Shown here: piece by piece, positions 1 to 5,339 of the stretch | How positions within the stretch are numbered: the first letter of the stretch is position 1 | How the letters are laid out: each line of letters begins with the position of its first letter | Source of the DNA: Spirochaetota bacterium | GTDB lineage: Bacteria > Spirochaetota > JAGLSM01 | Length of the DNA: 5,339 bases | Reading direction: 5' to 3' | NCBI GenBank assembly: GCA_023135745.1 | Contig: JAGLSM010000157.1 | Location: 1-5,339, forward strand | Notes under the pieces: model-generated | What the model was told of the DNA's origin: nothing | Database searches by the model: none | The model's input: only the letters and a program-made list of their open reading frames with translations | Position numbers and translations under genes: made by a program

Positions 1-95
1 ATGTGCTGATAATTTACACCTTAGGTCGGAGGTAGAAAATTCTTTATTATTTCAGAAAACAATGATAAAATGAAAACAATAATACTCAATCGAAC

Positions 96-99
96 AGGA
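96..99 (+). promoter_or_regulatory. Ribosome binding site of the adenosine deaminase gene
   Basis: AGGA lies 8 nt before the ATG at 108 and supports that start. The only other ATGs nearby, at 62 and 71, are in other frames. No clear -35/-10 pair stands out in the 107-bp leader: the AT-rich hexamers TATTAT (45-50) and TAAAAT (66-71) have no good -35 partner. Confidence 0.6.
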
Positions 100-107
100 T
101 TTTTAAA

Positions 108-1316
108 ATGAACAGTTTTTCTCCCGGCTTTATTAAGAAAATTCCAAAAACAGACCTCCACGTTCACCTGGACGGTTCATTGAGGCTTCAGTCTTTAATT
201 GAACTTGCAAAACAGCAAAAGGTTGAACTGCCTTCATATACTCAGGAGGGTTTAAATGAGATTGTTTTTAAACCTGAATATGCTTCTTTGGACGAGTATC
301 TAAAGGGATTTGCTTATACGTGTGCTATTCTTCAGGACAAAGAAGCTTTAGAGAGATCTGCATATGAACTTGCGATGGACAGTTTTTCTGACGGGGTCAG
401 GTACCTTGAAGTCAGATTTGCACCGCAGCTTCACGTAAATGCTAAGCATTCAATAGAGGATGTATTAAAAGCTGTAGATTCAGGGCTAAAAATGGCAAAA
501 AAAGAAATAAACGGTAAAATAAAAGATCCTGAACCGACCTTTGAATATGGAATAATTGTTTGCGCGATGCGTTTTTTCAACAAGCATTTCAGTAAATATT
601 ACAAATGGTTTGTAAACCTTCATAAATATTCAAATGAACTGGATAGAATAAGGCTGGCATCTCTTGAGTTGGCAAAAGCTGCTATTGCAGTCAGGGATTC
701 AACGGATGTTCAGCTTGTTGGTTTTGACCTGGCGGGGAGTGAGTACGGTTATCCTGCCGATAATCATAAACAGTCTTACGCGTATGTTCACAAGAATTTT
801 CTTATGAAGACTGTACATGCCGGAGAGGCTTATGGGCCTGAGTCAATTTTTCAGGCTATAACCAAACTTCATGCTAACAGAATAGGACATGGTCTCTTCC
901 TTTTTGATGTTGATAAAATTTGTTCGGATGAGATTCAGGATAAGGGACGATATGTTGACCAGCTTGCAAACTATATAGCCGAAAAGAGGATTACAATTGA
1001 GGTTTGTTTAACAAGTAATCTCCAGACTGTCCCCGAAATAAAAAGTATAAAGGATCACCCTTTCGGCAGGATGCTGAAAGAAAAACTATCGACAACATTT
1101 TGTACTGATAACCGGCTTATTTCTCATACAACCGTTACCGGCGAAATTAACCTTGCATTAAATAATTTCACTATTGACGAGGCTTGTTTAAAGTCTCTTA
1201 TTATTTACGGATTTAAGCGTTCTTTTTTTCATAGACCTTACTATGAAAAAAGAGAATATGTCCGAAAGGTTATAGACTGGTATGAAAAAATCCAGAAAGA
1301 AGAAGGTCCGGTCTAA
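108..1316 (+). CDS. add: Adenosine deaminase family protein (metal-dependent purine deaminase)
   Basis: Cytosolic amidohydrolase-fold enzyme predicted to hydrolyse adenosine (or a close 6-aminopurine nucleoside) to inosine plus ammonia in purine salvage. Seen in the sequence: the N-terminal metal motif TDLHVHLDGSLR with H18 and H20; the substrate-side motif FDLAGSEYGYP (206-216); VHAGEAYGPESI with metal ligand H237 and catalytic E240; RIGHGL with catalytic H261; and CTDNRLIS with metal ligand D334. The residue after D334 is Asn, where classical enzymes have a second Asp (TDDP). To my knowledge TDN forms occur in a bacterial subfamily, so this probably marks the subfamily and not a defect. At 402 residues it is longer than the usual 330-350. 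Extra sequence sits at about 128-180 (Lys-rich, then an aromatic-rich helix) and 267-285. There is no signal peptide or TM segment. It is convergent with the sensor-kinase gene, 19 bp apart. Family assignment is secure. Adenosine as the exact substrate is inferred. Confidence 0.93.
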   Translation: MNSFSPGFIKKIPKTDLHVHLDGSLRLQSLIELAKQQKVELPSYTQEGLNEIVFKPEYASLDEYLKGFAYTCAILQDKEALERSAYELAMDSFSDGVRYLEVRFAPQLHVNAKHSIEDVLKAVDSGLKMAKKEINGKIKDPEPTFEYGIIVCAMRFFNKHFSKYYKWFVNLHKYSNELDRIRLASLELAKAAIAVRDSTDVQLVGFDLAGSEYGYPADNHKQSYAYVHKNFLMKTVHAGEAYGPESIFQAITKLHANRIGHGLFLFDVDKICSDEIQDKGRYVDQLANYIAEKRITIEVCLTSNLQTVPEIKSIKDHPFGRMLKEKLSTTFCTDNRLISHTTVTGEINLALNNFTIDEACLKSLIIYGFKRSFFHRPYYEKREYVRKVIDWYEKIQKEEGPV

Positions 1317-1335
1317 AAAAGACTTTATAACTATG

Positions 1336-2985
1336 CTAGTGGTATACAAATTCAAGTGTAAATGTAGTACCCTTTTTTAATTTGCTTTTTACCTCCACTT
1401 TACCGCCGTATTGAGCAATAAAGAGTCTGGTCATATAAAGGCCGAGTCCAGCGCCGTATTCATTCGATTTTGATGAGTCTTTTGTCCGGTAAAATTGGTG
1501 AAATACCTTTTCAAGGTCATCCTGGCGTATCCCATGTCCGGTATCTGTTATTTTTATAATCAGGGTTTCTCCATCTCTTTGACCGATTATTTCAATTTTT
1601 CCGTTTTTCCTGTTATAAAAGATTGCATTACTTATCAATTCATCAAGAACAGTTTTTATTAAGGTTTTGTTGGCTTTGTAATTTTTGAAATGTTTCGACA
1701 AGCTTGTCTTTATGGTAATGTTTTTATTTTCTTTTTCCGATTTATGTCTTTCTATTATTTCTTCTATTAACTTGTTGAAATCTACTGTATCACAAAAAAG
1801 GTTTTCGGCTTCTTCCTCAAGTGAAATAACGGAAATTACCTTTGTTACGGTATTGTCCATTTTGTTTAGATATGAATGGATTTGTTTAAGGTTCTTTTCC
1901 TTCTGGTTATTATTTTTTAATTCTAAATGCTTAGAAAAAAGTGTTCTAATTGAGTTTAGCGGTTCTATAATTTTCCCGGATACATGGCTGAGAAACTGAT
2001 TTCTAATATTGACGAGCTTTAAAAGCTCTCTGTTTTTTTCTTTGATTTTTTGATACAGTATTGAGTTATGAATGGATATTGCAGCTTGTGATCCGAAAAT
2101 TTCAGCAATTTCAATATCGATAGTCCTGAATGTTTCATGTGTCGACAGTATATCAACATACAGCAGACCAAGGAGATCTGATTCGTACATCATCGGGATA
2201 ACTATAATTGATTGATGAATATTTTTACTTGCTTTCTTAATTTTTTTATTGATTTTTATTTGAGATTTTTGTTTTTTAACCGCAGTTTCGATTAGTTTTT
2301 TTGAAGCATTAAATGAGGTATTTTTATATTCCTTTGGATTTAAGTTATGGAATTTTTCGGGAGTGAGTTTCCCGGCTTTTTTCAGAAATAAGATGCCTCT
2401 TTTTGCGTGAATGGTATTTATAAGGCTGGTTAAAATTTTTTCCAGAAGGTCTTCCTCATCGAGAAATGAACTGATGGATTTATTAATCTCAAGGATGTTT
2501 CTTAACGCATCGTCTCTCATTTTTAATTCAATGATTGAAAGATTAGATATTTCTTCATGAGCTTTTATAATACTATGAGATTCCCTTTGTTCCTTGTTTT
2601 TTAATTCATCCAGTTTTTGCATTGCGTCTATTGTTTCTTCGGCTTCAATCTGTTCCTGAAAGGCGAGGTTCTCAAGTTTTTCATGAGCTTTTATAATCCG
2701 GTCTGCTGAGCGTCTTTCGTTAACCATTAGTTTTTCAACTTGTTCATGCGCTTTTATTGTTTGGTCTGCTGAACGTCTTTCGTTAACCATTAGTTTTTCA
2801 ACTTGTTCATGTGCTTTTATTGTTTGGTCTGCGTTTATTAACTCTGTGTGGGTATAATCTCCCAAAGAAATATATGCACTTACAAGTTTTTCCATATATA
2901 TAAGTTCATCATCTTTTTCAGCTACTAGTTTTAAAAGGTCTTCAATTTGTTTTTTCAGCCTCTTTTTTGTTTCAAATATGGCCAT
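1336..2985 (-). CDS. Soluble coiled-coil/GAF sensor histidine kinase-like protein with degenerate H-box
   Basis: 549-residue two-component sensor-like protein with no TM segment or signal peptide, so probably cytoplasmic. Domains in order: charged helical N-terminus (1-51); five tandem 21-residue helical repeats (52-156); linker helix (157-175); GAF domain (about 176-312, including the core IVIPMMYESDLLGLLYVDIL); coiled linker (313-328); HisKA-like helices (about 328-392); HATPase_c domain (about 400-549). The ATP-binding boxes are intact: N-box around N453 (DELISNAIFYN), G1 D481-T-G483-H-G485, F-box F495/F498, and G2 G511-A-G513-L-G515-L. The H-box reads FLSHVSGKIIEPLNSI. Aligned with the usual FLANMSHELRTPLN, the phospho-acceptor His position is G337, and the only nearby His is H334, three residues earlier. 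It may therefore be a pseudo-kinase/ATPase or use a displaced His. GAGGGG lies 3 nt before the ATG. No response regulator is adjacent. The GAF ligand is unknown. Confidence 0.88.
   Translation of the reverse strand: MAIFETKKRLKKQIEDLLKLVAEKDDELIYMEKLVSAYISLGDYTHTELINADQTIKAHEQVEKLMVNERRSADQTIKAHEQVEKLMVNERRSADRIIKAHEKLENLAFQEQIEAEETIDAMQKLDELKNKEQRESHSIIKAHEEISNLSIIELKMRDDALRNILEINKSISSFLDEEDLLEKILTSLINTIHAKRGILFLKKAGKLTPEKFHNLNPKEYKNTSFNASKKLIETAVKKQKSQIKINKKIKKASKNIHQSIIVIPMMYESDLLGLLYVDILSTHETFRTIDIEIAEIFGSQAAISIHNSILYQKIKEKNRELLKLVNIRNQFLSHVSGKIIEPLNSIRTLFSKHLELKNNNQKEKNLKQIHSYLNKMDNTVTKVISVISLEEEAENLFCDTVDFNKLIEEIIERHKSEKENKNITIKTSLSKHFKNYKANKTLIKTVLDELISNAIFYNRKNGKIEIIGQRDGETLIIKITDTGHGIRQDDLEKVFHQFYRTKDSSKSNEYGAGLGLYMTRLFIAQYGGKVEVKSKLKKGTTFTLEFVYH
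2518..2832 (-). repeat. Five tandem 63-bp (21-codon) repeats inside the sensor-kinase gene
   Basis: Residues 52-156 are five back-to-back 21-residue units starting at 52, 73, 94, 115 and 136. The shared pattern is A-D/E-x-x-I-K-A-H-E near the start and a Leu at about position 14; units 4 and 5 are more diverged. Twenty-one residues is three heptads, which suits a helical coiled-coil stalk or a dimer spacer between an N-terminal cap and the GAF domain. Units 1 (2770-2832) and 2 (2707-2769) are identical in protein and match at 61 of 63 bases. The two differences (G/A and C/T) are silent, so this copy arose recently or is kept uniform by recombination. Confidence 0.92.
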
Positions 2986-2988
2986 TTT

Positions 2989-2994
2989 CCCCTC
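2989..2994 (-). promoter_or_regulatory. Ribosome binding site of the sensor-kinase gene
   Basis: On the minus strand GAGGGG is followed by three A residues and the ATG at 2985. The 3-nt gap is tight if the whole purine run pairs. Counting only GAGG gives a more usual gap of 5. No alternative in-frame start upstream looks better. Confidence 0.55.
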
Positions 2995-3056
2995 GGTTTA
3001 TTAAAAGACTTGTTTATACATGGTTATGCCGAACCAATCAGTAAAATTATTTTGAT

Positions 3057-3083
3057 ATTATATTATAAAACGTTTTATCACAA
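3057..3083 (-). promoter_or_regulatory. Candidate sigma-70-type promoter for the sensor-kinase gene
   Basis: The minus strand carries two overlapping perfect TATAAT hexamers (3062-3067 and 3057-3062), about 70-80 bp before the start codon. A weak -35 candidate, TTGTGA at 3078-3083 (4 of 6 matches), is 15 bp from the second TATAAT. That spacing is short and the region is AT-rich, so chance is possible. The -35 candidate overlaps the edge of the inverted repeat at 3081-3117, which would place that repeat as an operator. Confidence 0.35.
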
Positions 3084-3117
3084 GAGCTTTTTACGCTATA
3101 CACGCAAAAAGCTCTTG
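3081..3117. repeat. Perfect 12-bp inverted repeat with 13-nt loop
   Basis: CAAGAGCTTTTT (3081-3092) and AAAAAGCTCTTG (3106-3117) are exact reverse complements around a 13-nt spacer. Pairing continues outward through 3080/3118, skips one mismatch (3079/3119), and resumes for six more pairs (3073-3078 with 3120-3125). The T-run lies in the 5' arm beside the loop on both strands and no T-tract follows the stem, so it does not look like an intrinsic terminator. It lies just upstream of the candidate kinase promoter. It could be an operator, a structured leader, or a relic of a mobile element. Confidence 0.85.
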
Positions 3118-3140
3118 TAATAAAATATATCTGCGGAAGC

Positions 3141-3164
3141 GTTGCACAACCCTATTTTTTTGAA
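3141..3164 (+). repeat. Left 24-bp terminal inverted repeat of the MITE-like element
   Basis: Matches the reverse complement of 3261-3284 at 23 of 24 positions. The difference is C at 3145, which breaks the outer 10-bp palindrome that is intact at the other end. Confidence 0.85.
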
Positions 3165-3260
3165 AATGAAACTCGTATTGAATTCATTCCCTAAAGAAGT
3201 TGCTTGTTTGTTATGAATTTTATTTGTTAAACAAGGATTTATTTACTCAAACAGTCATTA

Positions 3261-3284
3261 TTCAAAAAAATAGGGTTGTACAAC
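3261..3284 (-). repeat. Right 24-bp terminal inverted repeat of the MITE-like element
   Basis: Mate of the repeat at 3141-3164. It runs inward from the perfect palindrome GTTGTACAAC (3275-3284) through CCCTA and a run of seven T (minus-strand reading). Confidence 0.85.
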
Positions 3285-3366
3285 TTAAATTTATTCATCT
3301 TTGAAATAAGAAGCATGTGCTTAATTTCACAAAATATTTAATAATCTGCTAAAGAGTCCTGTTTAT

Positions 3367-5139
3367 TTATTGAGGTTCATTTTTTTGTTTGGATAAAAAA
3401 AGCATTCCGCTTGAAATCATCAGAATTCCCGCAAATAATGGAATAAGGTACTGCCATATTAAATACCCGCTTGAGATTGCTATGTACTGTATTGACATAA
3501 ACAATCTCAGAAACATTTGTAAAAAGAAATATCCTATCCAGGGGACTATTAGAAAAAATATGAAAAGTTTTACTTTACTTTGAGTATTTAAAACGGCTCT
3601 ATGCCTCCATCCGAATGAAATGGCAAACAGACTAAGAAAAAAACTTATAAGAGGCAGCGCAAGGTGGTGTAGGATTGAAAGCTTTATTCCTATCTTTGGG
3701 AGATTGAGTTTTTCAAAAAGCGGTACAAGATCAATAAGTCTGAAAAGTGACAGCTTTATTTTTGAATAGAAAAATCCTGAAATATCCCATAGATCTTTTT
3801 CATTGAAAGGTATAATCAATGGAAGTCTATGTATTTTTTTAAAATTCCAGGTTTTTCTTTGTGTAAAATTATATTTATAAACATTTCTGAGTACGATTTT
3901 ATTATTCACCCATTTTGCAAATTCAGAGTAGAAGATATGTTTTAACCTCTTAAAATCACTTAAGTATTCAATAATCCATACTTTTCTGAAGTACAAAGTT
4001 CCGTGTTTTTTTGTCAGGTATTCTATAAATATGTATTTATCTTTGCCGCCGGGAAGGAGTATTCCGGTTCTTGTAGGGTAATAGTATAGGTCTATAAACT
4101 CTTCTCTAAAAAAGTCAAAATTCTGGATTTCCCGAGTAAGAAGTTTTAGATATTTTTTTGCCGTTTTGTTGTATTCATCCAGTAAGAGAATTTCACGTAC
4201 AATTCTGTAGCTTGCCCAATAATTTTTTTCACTGTAGAGCTTCAGAGCTTTCTGCATAGCAAGTGTTATTTTTGTGTTTAAACCTTTCATTTTACCCGGC
4301 AGAACTATTGCCTTAATGTTTAATTGTTTTCTTGCAAGTTTGAGATAATGTTTTGCCCTTTTATGCCGTGGGTTGAATCTAAGAACAAGAAGAAAATCAG
4401 ACATTGCCCTGTAATATTGTCCTAACTTGTATTTTGTATATCCTTTATTAAAGATATCGGTTTCACGTTTATATTTTCTTTTAAGAGCGTTTTTGCGGGT
4501 TTCTTCACGAATGGCGTTCCTCAGGTAATCCCTTGCAATTTGATTGTCAGGAAAATCCCTTAAAAAGGATTTGAGCAGTTTTGATGCTTTTATGTATTTA
4601 CCTTCATAGTACATATCAATTGCTTTTTGAAGTTCTTTTTTGGAAGGGATTTTATTCACTTTAAAAACCATTGAGGAATATTTTGGTATTATCTTTTTTT
4701 CTGTTTTTATAGTTCTGCCTTCTTTTATGGATTTATATACAGTTATTGGGAACTTTTCAATTGCTTCTATTTTGCTGCTGATAGAGGGGTTAATAATATT
4801 GGAGCTTATAAAAACCAGGAAGGAAATAAAAAGAGAAATAATCATTGATGTACTAAAGAGTTCGGCGACAGGGAGATTCGATGTTTGTTTTATATAGCTG
4901 CTTTTTCTTAGCATATGTGAAAATGAAAAAAGGAGAGAAGTAAGATACACTATTATAGATAGTTTTGGAATGGAGCTGATGGCGTTTAAAAATGCCCACA
5001 ATGACCTCTTTGTTGGTTCAATTTCAATAGATGAATTAATAGAGTAGTTGAATATATAGATTATTGTAAGGCCAATTATAAGTAAAAGAAAAAATAAGAA
5101 CATAATTCTTGAGTTTAAGTATTTTCTTATTGGGTGCAT
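3367..5139 (-). CDS. LptF/LptG-family permease with inserted periplasmic TPR domain
   Basis: Predicted inner-membrane subunit of an Lpt-type exporter, which with an LptB ATPase extracts lipopolysaccharide or a related lipid and passes it to the periplasmic bridge. Six TM segments are visible: about 12-32, 58-76, 97-114, 488-509, 524-543 and 554-582. This is the three-plus-three arrangement of the YjgP/YjgQ (PF03739) family. Residues about 341-430 resemble the beta-jellyroll (TGILLPGG, then GTLYFRKVWIIEY, KWVNNKIVLRNV). The IIPFNEKDL stretch and LHHLALPLISFFLSLFAISF (TM4) match the family's PEDL and K-x-x-x-PL regions. The protein has 590 residues against about 350-370 normally. The excess is mostly TPR-like repeats at about 167-200, 225-258 and 292-325 (for example F230, G233, Y234, G240, Y242, A245, P257), predicted to be periplasmic. 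Whether it corresponds to LptF or LptG is unresolved. Its place as second gene after a similar permease tail favours LptG. A strong Shine-Dalgarno fixes the start. Confidence 0.85.
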   Translation of the reverse strand: MHPIRKYLNSRIMFLFFLLLIIGLTIIYIFNYSINSSIEIEPTKRSLWAFLNAISSIPKLSIIVYLTSLLFSFSHMLRKSSYIKQTSNLPVAELFSTSMIISLFISFLVFISSNIINPSISSKIEAIEKFPITVYKSIKEGRTIKTEKKIIPKYSSMVFKVNKIPSKKELQKAIDMYYEGKYIKASKLLKSFLRDFPDNQIARDYLRNAIREETRKNALKRKYKRETDIFNKGYTKYKLGQYYRAMSDFLLVLRFNPRHKRAKHYLKLARKQLNIKAIVLPGKMKGLNTKITLAMQKALKLYSEKNYWASYRIVREILLLDEYNKTAKKYLKLLTREIQNFDFFREEFIDLYYYPTRTGILLPGGKDKYIFIEYLTKKHGTLYFRKVWIIEYLSDFKRLKHIFYSEFAKWVNNKIVLRNVYKYNFTQRKTWNFKKIHRLPLIIPFNEKDLWDISGFFYSKIKLSLFRLIDLVPLFEKLNLPKIGIKLSILHHLALPLISFFLSLFAISFGWRHRAVLNTQSKVKLFIFFLIVPWIGYFFLQMFLRLFMSIQYIAISSGYLIWQYLIPLFAGILMISSGMLFLSKQKNEPQ

Positions 5140-5147
5140 TTAAACAA

Positions 5148-5155
5148 CCTTCCCT
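5148..5155 (-). promoter_or_regulatory. Strong ribosome binding site of the Lpt permease gene
   Basis: AGGGAAGG on the minus strand sits 8 nt before the ATG at 5139, inside the 23-nt gap after the upstream gene's stop. It fixes the start and suggests both genes are translated from one message. Confidence 0.75.
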
Positions 5156-5162
5156 GATAAAT

Positions 5163-5339
5163 TTATTTTAATCCGGTTTGTTTTTTTCTGCCGGCAAAAA
5201 AAACTACTAGCCCTATTACTAAAAGTATGCCTGCTTTTATGTAATGTGTTATAGATGCATTAATTAGATTTTTTGTATAAATATATTCCCATCCTGCGTA
5301 GATGAGGTATACAGGAATTACAAAAAACAGTAAAAAAAG
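5163..5339 (-). CDS. C-terminal fragment of an integral membrane protein, probably the partner LptF/LptG permease
   Basis: A partial gene enters at the window edge and runs 58 codons to a TAA at 5163-5165. It shows one hydrophobic helix (LFLLFFVIPVYLIYAGWEY), a short polar loop (YTKNLINASITHY), a second helix (IKAGILLVIGLVVFFAG), and a basic tail RKKQTGLK that should face the cytoplasm. This fits the last two TM segments and short tail of LptF/LptG proteins. It ends 23 nt before the start of a clear family member on the same strand, and lptF-lptG pairs are commonly adjacent. The fragment is too short to prove the family, so another polytopic membrane protein remains possible. The reading frame itself is secure: it is open to the edge and has the expected composition. 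Confidence 0.65.
   Translation of the reverse strand, partial: LFLLFFVIPVYLIYAGWEYIYTKNLINASITHYIKAGILLVIGLVVFFAGRKKQTGLK

Larger units (their letters stand above)
3141..3284. mobile_element. MITE-like 144-bp element with 24-bp terminal inverted repeats
   Basis: The segment begins at 3141 with GTTGCACAACCCTA, then T7 and GAA, and ends at 3284 with the reverse complement of the same 24 bases. The one mismatch pairs 3145 with 3280. The right end carries GTTGTACAAC, which is itself a perfect 10-bp palindrome. The AT-rich 96-bp interior has no gene and contains a smaller 7-bp stem (CTTGTTT 3203-3209 with AAACAAG 3229-3235). Size, end structure and intergenic location fit a non-autonomous miniature transposable element. 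No target-site duplication is visible: the flanks are AAGC on the left and TTAA on the right. No transposase is present and the parent IS family cannot be named. A large transcribed hairpin is the alternative. Confidence 0.5.
2986..3366. other. 381-bp gene-free stretch between the Lpt permease and sensor-kinase genes
   Basis: No open frame of believable length or coding character exists here on either strand. Reading with increasing coordinate, it contains the kinase ribosome binding site and candidate promoter (2989-3083), a perfect inverted repeat with 12-bp arms (3081-3117), a MITE-like element with 24-bp terminal inverted repeats (3141-3284), and about 80 bp of AT-rich sequence after the permease stop codon (3285-3366) where I see nothing clear. 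No canonical stem-plus-T-tract terminator for the permease operon was found. Confidence 0.7.

Noticed and set aside
28..33. GGAGGT, a perfect Shine-Dalgarno-like sequence in the leader
   Set aside because: No start codon follows at a workable distance. The next ATG (62) opens a frame of only three codons, so it is probably chance or a remnant.
3..35. Short frame ending in TAG (GTG CTG ATA ...), a possible 3' end of an upstream gene
   Set aside because: Only ten codons are visible, and another frame (2-73) is equally open. Neither has recognisable sequence, so no gene end can be supported.
1311..1323. GTC/GAC mini-stem with A-rich loop in the convergent gap, considered as a terminator
   Set aside because: A 3-bp stem without a following T-tract is too weak, and the 19-bp gap has no room for a real terminator.
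1685..1999. 104-codon open frame on the plus strand
   Set aside because: It lies wholly antisense to the HisKA/HATPase part of the sensor kinase, has Phe/Ser-rich composition typical of a reverse-strand shadow, and no good ribosome binding site.
2518..2832. CRISPR array interpretation of the 63-bp repeats
   Set aside because: The units abut with no spacers, stay in frame with a coding sequence and encode a helical repeat.
3081..3117. Intrinsic terminator interpretation of the perfect inverted repeat
   Set aside because: On both strands the T-run is in the first arm next to the loop and the A-run in the second, with no T-tract after the stem, which is the opposite of terminator layout.
3302..3329. 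Imperfect hairpin (TGAAAT...ATTTCA with inner AAGC/GCTT) downstream of the permease gene, considered as its terminator
   Set aside because: The stem is interrupted and AT-rich, and on the minus strand it is followed by AAAGATG and not a T-tract. It could be chance in AT-rich DNA.
3389..3583. 64-codon open frame on the plus strand
   Set aside because: Antisense shadow of the C-terminal TM region of the Lpt permease, with no recognisable motif.
4640..4897. 85-codon open frame on the plus strand with hydrophobic stretches
   Set aside because: Its hydrophobicity mirrors the complementary strand of TM2-TM3 of the permease. That gene has clear family features and a strong ribosome binding site, so this is a shadow.

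Overview
This is an AT-rich window from what looks like a Gram-negative (diderm) bacterium. The diderm call rests on a clear LptF/LptG-type lipopolysaccharide-export permease preceded by the tail of what looks like a second one. The AT-rich, Lys/Asn/Ile-heavy coding, a long TDN-type adenosine deaminase, a soluble coiled-coil/GAF sensor kinase and a TPR-containing Lpt permease together suggest Spirochaetota or a relative. That placement is an impression from gene style and is not proven by any marker in the window.

Layout: (1) 1-107 is a leader without a convincing promoter. (2) 108-1316, plus strand, encodes a complete adenosine deaminase family enzyme. (3) 1336-2985, minus strand, converges on it with only 19 bp between the stops. 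It encodes a soluble sensor-kinase-like protein made of an N-terminal region with five 21-residue repeats, a GAF domain, a degenerate HisKA segment and an intact HATPase_c domain. (4) 2986-3366 is a 381-bp gene-free stretch. It holds a candidate promoter for the sensor kinase, a perfect 12-bp-arm inverted repeat, and a 144-bp MITE-like element bounded by 24-bp inverted repeats with one mismatch. (5) 3367-5139, minus strand, encodes a six-TM LptF/LptG-family permease with about 170-200 extra residues of TPR-like sequence between TM3 and the periplasmic beta-jellyroll. (6) 5163-5339, minus strand, is the C-terminal 58 codons of an upstream membrane protein, probably the partner permease, 23 nt from the next start.

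How they fit: the two permease genes look like one operon for moving lipid or lipopolysaccharide out of the inner membrane with an ABC ATPase (LptB) encoded elsewhere. The sensor kinase lies downstream on the same strand but beyond the gene-free stretch, so it is probably its own unit. The deaminase is a separate purine-salvage gene on the other strand. The points most worth a second look are the kinase-like protein whose canonical phospho-acceptor His position is Gly, its freshly duplicated coiled-coil repeat, the TPR insertion in the Lpt permease, and the MITE-like element.
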